Below are positions 1 through 7,254 of a DNA stretch of 18,332 bases, piece by piece (within the stretch, counting starts at the first letter, position 1; each line of letters starts with the position of its first letter). The notes below the pieces were generated by a model. It had not been told where the DNA came from and ran no database searches. It saw only the letters and a program-made list of their open reading frames with translations. The translations under genes were made by a program, and so were the position numbers. Source of the stretch: UKL13-2 sp031430555 (GTDB lineage: Bacteria; Pseudomonadota; Gammaproteobacteria; Burkholderiales; Usitatibacteraceae); the NCBI GenBank assembly GCA_031430555.1, contig JANPBQ010000328.1:1-18332 (forward strand). Reading direction: 5' to 3'.

Positions 1-115
1 CGAGCGGCGTAAGGCCAAGCACCTCGCAAACGATGGCTGACGGCGTTTTCAGGAATGTCCCCATCATCGCCTCGCCCGCGCGCAGGCGAGTACGAAACGT
101 CTCGATTCTTGTCAT
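1..115 (-). CDS. HpcH/HpaI-family aldolase, N-terminal part (runs off the left edge)
   Basis: Only the first 38 codons are present. They start with ATG at 113-115 and read MTRIETFRTRLRAGEAMMGT, followed by a stretch ending CEVLGLTPL. The pattern 'LRAGE..MGTFLKTPS..VCEVLGL' is the usual opening of HpcH/HpaI aldolases (class II, metal-dependent, 2-keto-3-deoxy or 4-hydroxy-2-oxo acid aldolases), where the first beta strand carries G-T-F/W and is followed by a helix ending near 'D'. The metal ligands and catalytic His/Arg lie outside the window, so substrate cannot be judged. The start codon overlaps the stop of the MetE-like gene by four bases (ATGA), so it is very likely the third gene of the lacI operon and translationally coupled. 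A citrate lyase beta-like protein is the main alternative. Confidence 0.72.
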   Translation of the reverse strand, partial: MTRIETFRTRLRAGEAMMGTFLKTPSAIVCEVLGLTPL

Positions 116-1257
116 GGCGACGCTTTTCCCCAAAGACGCTTCGACGCGATCGCGGCACCTTCGGCGAGTGCGCCAAGTTTGGCATAGACAATTTCGGCGT
201 CGACATTGCCGAATCCGGCAAAAGTCGAAAAACCGCAATCGGTACCGGCGATCACGCGCTCGCGACCGACAATGTCGGCAAAACGCCCGATCCGCTCGGC
301 GACGAGCAGCGGATGCTCGATGAAATTCGTCACAGAATCGAGCACGCCGGGTACCAGAATCTTGTCGTCTGGAATTTTTGCGTCGCGGAAAACCGTCCAC
401 TCGTGTGCATGCCGCGGATTCGATGATTCAAACAGCAGCGCCTGCGGTTTCGCGCGCAGCGCTATCGGCAGCACGATATCCATTGGCACGTCGCAATGGT
501 GCGGGCCTTCGTAATTGCCCCAGCAGACGTGCATCCGCACACGCTCGGCCGGGATGTTGCGCAGCGCCGTATTGAGTGCCTCGACATGCTGATTCGCCAG
601 ACCGATGTATTCGCTTTCGGGCTTGTCCTTAAACATCATATGGCGACCCAATCCCAGATCGGGGCTATCGAGCTGCAATACGAAACCCGCGGCGACGATC
701 GCCTCATATTCGGGTCGCATCGCCTCGGCCAGCGCGTGCAGGTAGGCCTCGTGCGAGGGATAATATTCATTAGGCTGAAACAACGCAATCACGCCTGGTG
801 ATGCCGCGTTCATGAATGTCCCGGTCGGTGGCGTCGCCGCGATCGCGGATTTGAAATGCTTGATATCGGCATGCAGCGGATCGAGCGTTTTTAGTGCGAT
901 CGGACCGACGCAACGCGGGCGCCGATATTGTGGTGAGCCGCCCGACGCGGCCAGGCGTTTCATAAAGGTCGGAAACGCCTCCAGATCCTGCGGCACGCGG
1001 CGCGGACTGTCGCCATCGAAGCCAGTGATCCGATCCTTGATGTAAGTTGCATAGCTGATCTTCGATTGTTCGCCGTCGCTCACCAGATCGATGCCCGCCG
1101 CCACCTGACGCGCGACCACCGTGCGCACCGCGTCAGCCATGGTGGTGTCAAATTCCAACGCATCGACGCCGCTGCCGAGTTCGTGCGCGAAAATGAGTTC
1201 GGTCACGCGCGCCGAACGCGGCAGGCTGCCGACGTGGGTGGTGAGGATGCGGTTCAT
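112..1257 (-). CDS. Short MetE-like methyltransferase (cobalamin-independent methionine synthase II family)
   Basis: A 381-residue protein resembling only the C-terminal catalytic barrel of MetE. Visible landmarks are THVGSLPR at residues 7-14 (the N-terminal 'GS.PR' loop), SDGEQ at 60-64, and the zinc-site pattern: H243-x-C245 in HVCWGNY and C341 in GTDCGFS. A Glu at 277 may be the additional ligand known in MetE. Zinc in this family activates a thiol for methyl or alkyl transfer. Free-standing relatives include archaeal methionine synthases and the epoxyalkane:coenzyme M transferase group, so the acceptor here need not be homocysteine. The first base of the start codon lies inside the lacI stop (ATGA), and the 3' end overlaps the aldolase start the same way, which indicates one operon. 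Being under a LacI-type repressor and next to an aldolase argues for a catabolic role rather than housekeeping methionine synthesis. That role is inference. Confidence 0.82.
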   Translation of the reverse strand: MNRILTTHVGSLPRSARVTELIFAHELGSGVDALEFDTTMADAVRTVVARQVAAGIDLVSDGEQSKISYATYIKDRITGFDGDSPRRVPQDLEAFPTFMKRLAASGGSPQYRRPRCVGPIALKTLDPLHADIKHFKSAIAATPPTGTFMNAASPGVIALFQPNEYYPSHEAYLHALAEAMRPEYEAIVAAGFVLQLDSPDLGLGRHMMFKDKPESEYIGLANQHVEALNTALRNIPAERVRMHVCWGNYEGPHHCDVPMDIVLPIALRAKPQALLFESSNPRHAHEWTVFRDAKIPDDKILVPGVLDSVTNFIEHPLLVAERIGRFADIVGRERVIAGTDCGFSTFAGFGNVDAEIVYAKLGALAEGAAIASKRLWGKASP

Positions 1258-2318
1258 TCAATCTCCTTGCCGAGGCGCGACGTGCCGCCCTCGATGAATT
1301 GGGCAGTAAACACGCGCTTTTCGGGCTCGGCCCCGGGGTTGCCGATGAGTGCGGTCAGCATGTCGGCGGCGGCTTGCGCCATTTTCTGCACAGGTTGCCG
1401 CAGCGTGGTCAGGTTGTAGCTGAGCCAGGTGGATGGCTCGACACCATCGAATCCGGCGACCGATAATTTCGCCGGCACCTGCAATCCCAATTCGTGGCGC
1501 GCCGTGTCCACACAGCCGATTGCCATCACGTCGTTGCCGCAGATGATCGCATCGGGCACGCGCCCGAGTTGTCTGACGATTTCGCGCAAACCGATTGCGC
1601 CGCTTTCATAATCGTAATTGCCCGGCACCACCAACGGCTCGCGCAGACCTAATTCGGCGATGCGTTCGCGGGCGCCCTTGGTACGCTCTTGCCCGACGAC
1701 CGAATCCTTGGGTCCGCCAATGATGGCAAAACGCTTGTGGCCGGCGCTGGCCAGGCGCGTGACAAGGGTTCGCGCACCAGCGATCTGGTCGCAGACGACT
1801 GCATTTACCGCTTTGTCGTGAAGGCTCCGGTTGTAGAGCACGATCGGGATCCGACGCCTCTCGAACTCGACGACCTGCTTCGGCGAGAGCCTGGCCGCAG
1901 CGATGACGCCGTCGACCTGGTATTCCCACACGCGCGCGATGATCTTGTCCACGTCCGCCTCGTGCGGCAACGTGAACAGCAATACGCGCATGCCATTTTT
2001 CACGAACTGCTGGCTAAGTTCGGAGAGCACTTCGGGGTAGTAGAGATTGGTCAGGTTTGAAATCAACACGGCAACCAGATTGGAGCGGCGCGTGATCAGG
2101 CTGCGGGCAATAGCGTTCGGCGTGTAATCCAGTTCTCTGGCCGCCTTCATGACACGTTCCCGTGTGGCTGCGGAGACGCTGGCACCGGGCTTGAAACAAC
2201 GCGAAACGGCTGACTGCGATACGCCCGCGCGCAAGGCGACATCATAGGACGTCACAGTACGGTGCTGCCCAAGCGCGGTGACTAATGGCGCAGCGGTCTT
2301 GGTTTTTTTTGCTGGCAT
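1254..2318 (-). CDS. LacI-family transcriptional repressor (intact)
   Basis: A 354-residue regulator with the complete LacI layout. A helix-turn-helix lies at about residues 22-42 (TSYDVALRAGVSQSAVSRCF), a hinge around 64-80 (DYTPNAIARSLITRRSN), and then a periplasmic-binding-protein-like sensor domain beginning LVAVLISNLTNLYYPEVL and containing AIIGG, GNDVMAIG and VAGFDG. About 20 charged or disordered residues precede the HTH, a little longer than in E. coli LacI. The ATG at 2316-2318 has only a weak ribosome site. It is the first gene of an operon with the MetE-like gene (ATGA overlap) and the aldolase. Upstream lie a promoter and a CG-centred palindrome, so it probably represses itself. 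The ligand is likely a sugar or sugar-like metabolite, but nothing in the sequence names it. A decayed paralogue lies at 12924-13301. Confidence 0.95.
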   Translation of the reverse strand: MPAKKTKTAAPLVTALGQHRTVTSYDVALRAGVSQSAVSRCFKPGASVSAATRERVMKAARELDYTPNAIARSLITRRSNLVAVLISNLTNLYYPEVLSELSQQFVKNGMRVLLFTLPHEADVDKIIARVWEYQVDGVIAAARLSPKQVVEFERRRIPIVLYNRSLHDKAVNAVVCDQIAGARTLVTRLASAGHKRFAIIGGPKDSVVGQERTKGARERIAELGLREPLVVPGNYDYESGAIGLREIVRQLGRVPDAIICGNDVMAIGCVDTARHELGLQVPAKLSVAGFDGVEPSTWLSYNLTTLRQPVQKMAQAAADMLTALIGNPGAEPEKRVFTAQFIEGGTSRLGKEIE

Positions 2319-2361
2319 CTACTGCATCTACTTATTGGTTGGGCGAGCGATATTGAGAATA

Positions 2362-2389
2362 AGTATAGTCGAAAATCATTTGTAGACAA
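2362..2389 (-). promoter_or_regulatory. Promoter of the lacI operon
   Basis: On the minus strand, a TTGTCT -35 box (2384-2389) is separated by 16 bases from a TATACT -10 box (2362-2367). The -10 lies about 44 bases before the lacI start codon. The same TATACT box, at the same distance from an operator-like palindrome, is found in front of the decayed lacI, which supports its being functional. The boxes are sigma-70 type and were found by eye. Confidence 0.6.
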
Positions 2390-2397
2390 CAATGTGG

Positions 2398-2411
2398 TGC
2401 ATTCGGCTGCA
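2398..2411. promoter_or_regulatory. Candidate LacI operator upstream of lacI
   Basis: The sequence TGCATTCGGCTGCA has TGCA arms around a central CG, the form typical of LacI-family operators. It lies just upstream of the lacI -35 box, centred 40 bases from the centre of the -10. The equivalent site in front of the decayed lacI has the same position and a nearly identical sequence. Assignment to the LacI at 1254-2318 is inference from location and conservation. Confidence 0.55.
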
Positions 2412-2502
2412 TCGCCAAATCGGTATCGTTGCCCGCCATTAAGCCCATGCCACCGACAATACGGCAATCCCGCGTGTGCAAATGAACTACAAGAAAAGAA
2501 TG

Positions 2503-2510
2503 CGAATGCA
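2503..2510. promoter_or_regulatory. Candidate LacI half-site
   Basis: CGAATGCA is the exact reverse complement of the TGCATTCG half of the operator at 2398-2411. Its CG is centred 99 bases from that of the operator. The decayed-lacI locus has a matching site at 100 bases. Only the right half matches well here. It may be the remains of the operator of a divergent gene that has been lost. Confidence 0.4.
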
Positions 2511-2543
2511 TAAAATCTCGTATGTTCTGTTCCATCACCATAT

Positions 2544-2551
2544 CGAATGCA
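2544..2551. promoter_or_regulatory. Second candidate LacI half-site, at the edge of the IS remnant
   Basis: CGAATGCA again, 41 bases from the site at 2503-2510, with no good left half. It ends exactly where recognisable istB coding sequence begins, so it may mark the last host base before the truncated insertion element. Confidence 0.35.
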
Positions 2552-2692
2552 AGTCGTCAGCTTCCCATCGAGCACTGGCACGGCGTCATCGGCGACGCCA
2601 CCTTGGCCGACGCCATCCTTGACCGCCTGGTTCAGAATGCCCATCAGATCAACTTGAAAGGAGATTCAATGCGAAAAAAGGGGCTCGTTTGA
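2552..2692 (+). pseudogene. istB: istB remnant (C-terminus of the IS21-family helper ATPase)
   Basis: Forty-six codons plus the stop read SRQLPIEHWHGVIGD and then TLADAILDRLVQNAHQI, ending in MRKKGLV and a stop. This is the conserved C-terminal segment of IstB proteins (SQLP.E.WH..IGD.TLADAILDRLV.NAH.I...G.S.RK). Walker A and B regions are absent, because everything upstream is lost. The reading frame of the fragment is intact, which points to fairly recent truncation. It is too short to be functional. An ATG preceded by AAAGGAGA at 2670-2672 is internal to this frame and would give only eight codons. Confidence 0.8.
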
Positions 2693-2792
2693 CCAGCTCG
2701 GGCCATCAAGAATAAAACCTCAACCCCGCGCCGTTACGCCCCAATTGTCCAGTTTGCGGCGGAACGGGTGTCCAGTTTCCGTGGAATACGCA
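2552..2792 (+). mobile_element. IS21-family insertion sequence remnant (3' end only)
   Basis: The element consists of the tail of an istB gene (2552-2692), about 50 bases of spacer, and a right end with the repeated terminal motif of IS21-type elements. TGTCCAGTTT occurs at 2746-2755 and again at 2769-2778, and the end reads GGAATACGCA, finishing with the CA dinucleotide at 2791-2792. No istA, no istB ATPase motifs and no left end are present in the window, so the element is dead. It sits between the lacI control region and the ornithine cyclodeaminase gene and probably removed whatever gene was divergent from lacI. Confidence 0.75.
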
Positions 2793-3059
2793 CTTTGGCT
2801 AAACAACGCGACAGAACCATTCGATGTCGTCGCTGCTCCTCTTTGGAAAGCAACGAGGATGCGCCGCCTTAGGGTCAATAGTTGGCTGGGCTAAACGCTG
2901 ACAGGGAAACGACAGCATCCATTGCCGCACTGGCACATGGGGATAATTTCGTCTACCAGATACGTTCCACTTTCCGCCATGCGCCGTTACGAACTAGAAG
3001 TGGACGTCGAACCAGACAGCACGAGCCAATTGCGCAGATACACGCGACAGTCGGGCGTG
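2793..3059. other. Intergenic stretch with no recognisable gene
   Basis: About 270 bases between the IS21 right end and the 3' end of the ornithine cyclodeaminase gene. I see no coding region with family resemblance, no convincing hairpin terminator and no repeat. It may hold the remains of the gene disrupted by the insertion, but nothing in it is identifiable by eye. Confidence 0.4.
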
Positions 3060-4166
3060 CTACGCGTAACTGTTGCCACGGCAACATTCGACTTCTGACG
3101 ACCCGTTGTCGCTCGGTGGAGCCGCGACTGTTGAGAACAGATTTTTCGGGTTTTCCAGCGACGGAATCAACGCGATTCGCTGGCCGAATCCATGCGCTTC
3201 GGCGCTGTCGTACATAAAGCGCAACGCCGAGAAATCCTCCAGTGCGAAGCCGACTGAATCAAATACGGTGACCTCGTTGGCGGACGTGCGAGCCGCCGCC
3301 TGCCCGGTGAAAACTTGCCAAAGTTCGGTCACTGGAAAGTCTGCGGGCATCTGCTGAATTTCGCCCTCAATGCGTGATTGCGGCGCGTACTCCACGAAGA
3401 CGTTCGCCTGCTTCAGGATATCGGCGTGCAATTCTGTTTTGCCGGGACAATCGCCGCCGACGGCATTGATGTGTACACCCGGCGCGATCATGTCGGTCGT
3501 GAGGATAATCGCCCGCGTCTTGTCGGCGGTCACGGTGGTGATGATGTCGGCACTGCGCGCGGCATCGCCCGCACTTTCACAAACGACGATGTTGAAGCCG
3601 AAAGGTTGCAGGTTTGCCACCAGTTTGGCCGTCGCATCGCGATCCACGTCGTAGAGTCGCAGCGTATCAATACCGATCAGGTACTTAAACGCAAGCGCCT
3701 GAAATTCACTCTGTGCGCCGTTGCCGATCAGCGCCATGGTACGGCTGTCCTGACGCGCCAGCGATTGCGCGGCCAGTGCCGACATCGCAGCCGTTCGCAG
3801 TGCCGTGGTGATGGTGAGCTCAGAGAACAAGAGTGGCGAGCCGGTGTCAACGTCGGCATAGACGCCGAACGCCATGACGGTTGAAAGGCCGAGGTCTGTG
3901 TTCTGGGGATGACCGTTGACGTACTTGAACGCGTAGCGGTGATTGTCGGAGACCGGCATCAGCTCAATCACGCCAAACGTGGAATGGTTAGCAACGCGCA
4001 CCGATTTGTCGAAATCCGCCCAGCGCGAAAAGTCCTCATGGATATTAGCCGCGATACGTCTCAGCGAAAACTCGAGCCCGACTTTGCGCACAATCCGGGC
4101 GGCTTCGGGGGCGCTCACGTAGAGCGTTCCGCTGGTGGAGAATTGATCGACGGCGGAATTGTTCAT
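3060..4166 (-). CDS. Ornithine cyclodeaminase
   Basis: A 368-residue protein of the ornithine cyclodeaminase/mu-crystallin family, which converts L-ornithine to L-proline and ammonia with bound NAD. It has the signatures of true cyclodeaminases rather than generic family members: KYVNGHP at about residues 81-87, the dinucleotide loop IGNGAQSEF at about 147-155, VGGDCPGKTEL at 236-246 (its Asp matches the catalytic Asp of the Pseudomonas enzyme), EYAPQSRIEGEIQQ, and FDSVGFALED near the C-terminus. I chose the ATG at 4164-4166. The open frame extends to a TTG at 4199 but the extra 11 residues show no family pattern. The gene appears to be transcribed alone: the IS remnant lies downstream, and the receptor upstream ends in a hairpin. 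It has no evident link to the SnoaL/TonB modules. Supplying proline or allowing use of arginine and ornithine as nitrogen sources are the usual roles. Confidence 0.92.
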   Translation of the reverse strand: MNNSAVDQFSTSGTLYVSAPEAARIVRKVGLEFSLRRIAANIHEDFSRWADFDKSVRVANHSTFGVIELMPVSDNHRYAFKYVNGHPQNTDLGLSTVMAFGVYADVDTGSPLLFSELTITTALRTAAMSALAAQSLARQDSRTMALIGNGAQSEFQALAFKYLIGIDTLRLYDVDRDATAKLVANLQPFGFNIVVCESAGDAARSADIITTVTADKTRAIILTTDMIAPGVHINAVGGDCPGKTELHADILKQANVFVEYAPQSRIEGEIQQMPADFPVTELWQVFTGQAAARTSANEVTVFDSVGFALEDFSALRFMYDSAEAHGFGQRIALIPSLENPKNLFSTVAAPPSDNGSSEVECCRGNSYA

Positions 4167-4239
4167 GGTGAACGGGGCAACATTACCTGAGCAGATCAAT
4201 TGATTAAAATCGCATTCTGCTGCTAAAGGGGTCTCGGGC

Positions 4240-4255
4240 TACCTTCCAAAAGGTA
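4240..4255. promoter_or_regulatory. Inverted repeat upstream of ornithine cyclodeaminase
   Basis: TACCTTCCAAAAGGTA has 6-base perfect arms around a 4-base centre, about 75 bases before the chosen start codon. It is too short and T-poor for a terminator, so an operator is more likely. No regulator can be assigned. The surrounding region also holds two copies of AATTGATT (4198-4205 and 4255-4262). Confidence 0.25.
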
Positions 4256-4294
4256 ATTGATTCAGCCCGCCAAATATTGATCGTTACGCCGCGC

Positions 4295-4319
4295 CGGGTG
4301 CCCCATCAAAGGGCACCCG
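4295..4319 (-). terminator. Hairpin terminator after the first TonB receptor
   Basis: Nine-base perfect stem: CGGGTGCCC at 4295-4303 pairs with GGGCACCCG at 4311-4319 around a 7-base loop. It starts 16 bases past the receptor stop codon on the minus strand. No clear run of T follows, so it is either a weak intrinsic terminator or a 3' stabilising hairpin. It separates the receptor from the ornithine cyclodeaminase gene. Confidence 0.6.
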
Positions 4320-4335
4320 CCGCAATCGGCGTTGC

Positions 4336-7095
4336 TCAGAACCTGTAGCCCGCCGTGACACCGTACGTCCGTGGCGGCGCGAAGTTCACCAACAGTGCCC
4401 GATGGCTGGAATAGACGGCGCGGGTGATGATCGCCTTGTCTTCGACATTGTTGACGAACGCCTGGATACGGAACTTGCTATCCGCTGTCCGGTAGGTCAG
4501 CCGCAGATCGGTCTTGGTATAGGCATCGTTCTTACCAAAATTCGGCGTGAGGTCAGTGAGGATGTAGCCGGAGTTGTAATAGGTCTGGATCTCCGGCGTC
4601 AGCGTGCCCGCGCCGCCCAAGCCGATGTCATAAGAAGCGCCGATCTGGAACGTTTGCTTGGGCGAAAAAGCCTTGCGCGACGTGTACTTCGTCCCGTCGC
4701 GACCGGTGCCGGCAATGACATAGAGGTATTGCGGCACGCCGCCGACGACGATCGGGGTACCGTTGGGGTCGAGCACGGGAATGAACCGGTTCGGATCGGT
4801 ACGCGGATTGGGGAACGGCGTGCCTTGCACCCCGTTTGCCTCACCCGTTGATGTGATGCAACTCGGCGTGATTCCGCAGAAGCCGGCCGACCCGCCGAAG
4901 TTGAAGGTGTTGACGGCATACTGGAGTTCTTTCGCGTCCAGCCAGTTGTAGGCGGCCGTCAGGCGCAATTCCTTCGTCGGCCGGAACACGGCATCGAGAT
5001 CGATACCATAGGCACGATCCTTGCCGATGTTCTGAATAAGCGAGGTGACGCTGGTCAGTGGGGCATTGGGATTGGGGATCGAGGTCTGCGCCTGGAGATT
5101 GCGATAGTCGTTTCGGAAAAAGGCCGCGTTGAGCGTCAATTTATTGTTGAACAAGGTGTTCTTCGTCCCTACTTCGAATGCTGAAACCTTTTCCGGTGCG
5201 AACGGCAACAAGGTCGGAACACCGTTGATCGCCACCGGCCCCGTGTTGAAACCGCCGGCATGCGTCCCGGTCGAAAAGCTGGCATAGATCATGTGGTCGC
5301 GATCAAACTTGTAGTCCACCGCCTGACGATAGTTGGAATAGTTGTAGGTGGTGTTACCACAGACGAAGTTGTAAGCCTGCGCCACCGCCGTTGGCGACGC
5401 AGAGACCGAAGCCGGATTCGCCGCAACGAAACCACCGCAGTTGTAATCGACGGGATCATCAATACTGTGCGCGAAATAAGCGCCGGGTCCAGTTGGGCTG
5501 GTGTTGAAGCGTGATGACAGCAGGGTCTTCTTGTCGCTGGTGTAGCGCAGCCCAGACGTAAGCGTCAGCTTGTCGAAGAACGTATAGGACAATTGACCAT
5601 AGGCGGCAACCGAGCGCGTCTTCTGCTGCTGCGTGCTAAAGCTGTCGAACCCGGTCGTCTGATTGAAGCCGGTTCCAGAAGGTGCGAAGGTGAAGCCGAA
5701 GGGAAAGTACTGTTGTCCCGCCGGCGCGGTGGCGGTGACATAAGCGCGGTTTACATTGGTGACGCTGCGATCGCGGGCGACGTCATCGAAATAATAACCG
5801 CCAGCAATCCACTGCAGCGGGCTCGCGTCATCGTTCGACAGGATTTGCAGTTCCTGGGTGAGCGTCTTGGTGGAGGTCTGCTGATATGAATAATTTAGCA
5901 GCACCGGTGTAAGGCTGCCGCCTGTGCGAATGATATCGAAATCGGTATAGCTGGTGATCGAGCGAAGCCGCACCGGCCCTGCGTCGAAGCTGACAGTACC
6001 GCCATACTGCTGCTGCGAGCCTTTGCGGAAGATGTTGCCCGCATAGTTCACTTGGTAGGGATCGGCGAGCGTGGGAATACCGATGTCCGCACCATTTACA
6101 TCGGGAATGCCGTCGCGAAAACGCGTGTCGATGGGCATGCCGATGCCGGTCCAGCTATTGCCGTTGAAGCCGTTGGGAAGTTGATAGGTTACGCCGTTGT
6201 ATGTCAACGATTGGCCTGGTGCCCGGATCAAGCTCGGATCGACCAGCGTACCGAGGATCTTGTAGCCAAACCCGCCCAAACCCTGACCGCCGAGATCCAG
6301 ATACGATCCGCGCAGTACCACTTCGAGACCTGGGACGGAAGTCGGCGAAATCCGCAGCGTGCCGCGAAGGAATTTCTGCTCCTCGCCGCCCAAATCGTTG
6401 CCCGTGCCAATGTTCTTAATATAACCGTTGGACTTCTCCGCGAGGCCAGCAATCCGCAACGCCACGCCGTCGGCGACGGGAATATTCAGGAAGCCTTCGA
6501 GCCGACTTTGCTTATATTTGCCGAAGAGAGTATCGACGCCGCCTTCGAATTTGTCGGTGGGCGCGGCGGAATGGAAAACGATATTGCCGCCGAAGCTGTT
6601 GCGACCATACAGCGTGCCCTGCGGTCCCTTCTGCACCTCCACCCGCGCCAGATCAACGACCGGCGGAACCTGGCTGGTACGCGACTGGTAAATGTCGTCC
6701 ACATAAATACCGAATCGCGGATCGGCGTTGGTCGTGACGATTTCGGTGTAGGTGCCACGCATCGCCGGGCGCAGGTCCGATCCGGAGCGCCCCATGCGCA
6801 CGCCGGGAACAAGCTGCTCAAGCCGATCGACAGTGGTCACGTTAGCGTTTTTGATTTGCGCGCCAGTTATCGCCGAAATCGATAGTGGCACGTCCTGCAA
6901 GGGCTCCGCGCGGCGCTGAGCGGTGACGGTGACGACGTCCACCGTATCAATTTCCCCGGCGATTTTCGCGGTATCTTGCGCCTGGACTTTCGGGGCATCT
7001 TGCGCCTGAACAACGGTCGCAGCGGGAAACAAGCAGATTGGGACGGAGGACAACAGAAGCGCACGAAGCTTATTGGAACGGTTCGATTTGATCAT
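4336..7095 (-). CDS. TonB-dependent outer-membrane receptor (set 1)
   Basis: A 919-residue receptor with a signal peptide (hydrophobic run at about residues 9-29, cleavage near VVQAQDA). A short repeat of VQAQD..K follows, then a TonB box at about 52-60 (VDVVTVTAQ). The plug domain spans about 60-180, with QDVPLSISAIT, RSGSDLRPAMRG and KGPQGTLYGRNSFGGN. A 22-strand barrel ends in the aromatic-terminated strand TYGVTAGYRF. It would carry a scarce or bulky solute across the outer membrane using TonB energy. Cysteine pairs in the barrel half (for example NCGGF...FVCGN and CGITPSC) probably close extracellular loops. The ribosome site AGGGAG lies 8 bases before ATG, and its own promoter lies at 7137-7165. 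It is transcribed in the same direction as the SnoaL/symporter genes at 7255-12918, which suggests shared substrate. It is clearly paralogous to the receptor at 13668-16322. The solute is unknown. Confidence 0.95.
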   Translation of the reverse strand: MIKSNRSNKLRALLLSSVPICLFPAATVVQAQDAPKVQAQDTAKIAGEIDTVDVVTVTAQRRAEPLQDVPLSISAITGAQIKNANVTTVDRLEQLVPGVRMGRSGSDLRPAMRGTYTEIVTTNADPRFGIYVDDIYQSRTSQVPPVVDLARVEVQKGPQGTLYGRNSFGGNIVFHSAAPTDKFEGGVDTLFGKYKQSRLEGFLNIPVADGVALRIAGLAEKSNGYIKNIGTGNDLGGEEQKFLRGTLRISPTSVPGLEVVLRGSYLDLGGQGLGGFGYKILGTLVDPSLIRAPGQSLTYNGVTYQLPNGFNGNSWTGIGMPIDTRFRDGIPDVNGADIGIPTLADPYQVNYAGNIFRKGSQQQYGGTVSFDAGPVRLRSITSYTDFDIIRTGGSLTPVLLNYSYQQTSTKTLTQELQILSNDDASPLQWIAGGYYFDDVARDRSVTNVNRAYVTATAPAGQQYFPFGFTFAPSGTGFNQTTGFDSFSTQQQKTRSVAAYGQLSYTFFDKLTLTSGLRYTSDKKTLLSSRFNTSPTGPGAYFAHSIDDPVDYNCGGFVAANPASVSASPTAVAQAYNFVCGNTTYNYSNYRQAVDYKFDRDHMIYASFSTGTHAGGFNTGPVAINGVPTLLPFAPEKVSAFEVGTKNTLFNNKLTLNAAFFRNDYRNLQAQTSIPNPNAPLTSVTSLIQNIGKDRAYGIDLDAVFRPTKELRLTAAYNWLDAKELQYAVNTFNFGGSAGFCGITPSCITSTGEANGVQGTPFPNPRTDPNRFIPVLDPNGTPIVVGGVPQYLYVIAGTGRDGTKYTSRKAFSPKQTFQIGASYDIGLGGAGTLTPEIQTYYNSGYILTDLTPNFGKNDAYTKTDLRLTYRTADSKFRIQAFVNNVEDKAIITRAVYSSHRALLVNFAPPRTYGVTAGYRF

Positions 7096-7136
7096 TATTG
7101 GGTCTCCCTAAATGGCGCTGGCCGGATGGTTGCCCC

Positions 7137-7165
7137 ATATTAGTTGCAAACGAAGTCAAAATCAA
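7137..7165 (-). promoter_or_regulatory. Promoter of the set 1 TonB receptor
   Basis: On the minus strand, TTGATT (7160-7165) and TAATAT (7137-7142) are separated by exactly 17 bases, in the most AT-rich stretch of the window (7141-7232). The spacer contains TTTGCAAC (complement of 7143-7150), which recurs in inverted form at 7230-7237. That arrangement would fit a repressor binding between the boxes and at a distant auxiliary site. Confidence 0.6.
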
Positions 7166-7254
7166 CATATATTGTATCTAATTGATTTACTTATGTTTTA
7201 TAAAATAATTCAGGCAAAATAGCTGGTATTTTGCAACCATATGTGCATAGGCAT

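Noticed and set aside
2670..2692. A strong AAAGGAGA ribosome-site-like sequence before an ATG giving an 8-codon frame
   Set aside because: It is in frame with, and part of, the conserved istB C-terminus, where this sequence encodes LKGDSM; it is not a separate start.
2979..3098. A 39-residue plus-strand frame (MRRYELEVDVEPDSTSQL...)
   Set aside because: It overlaps the end of the ornithine cyclodeaminase gene on the opposite strand, has no ribosome site and matches nothing I recognise.
6052..6885. A 277-codon plus-strand open frame inside the set 1 receptor gene
   Set aside because: It is antisense to well-conserved TonB plug and barrel sequence and its translation is Arg/Ile/Ala-rich without family resemblance.
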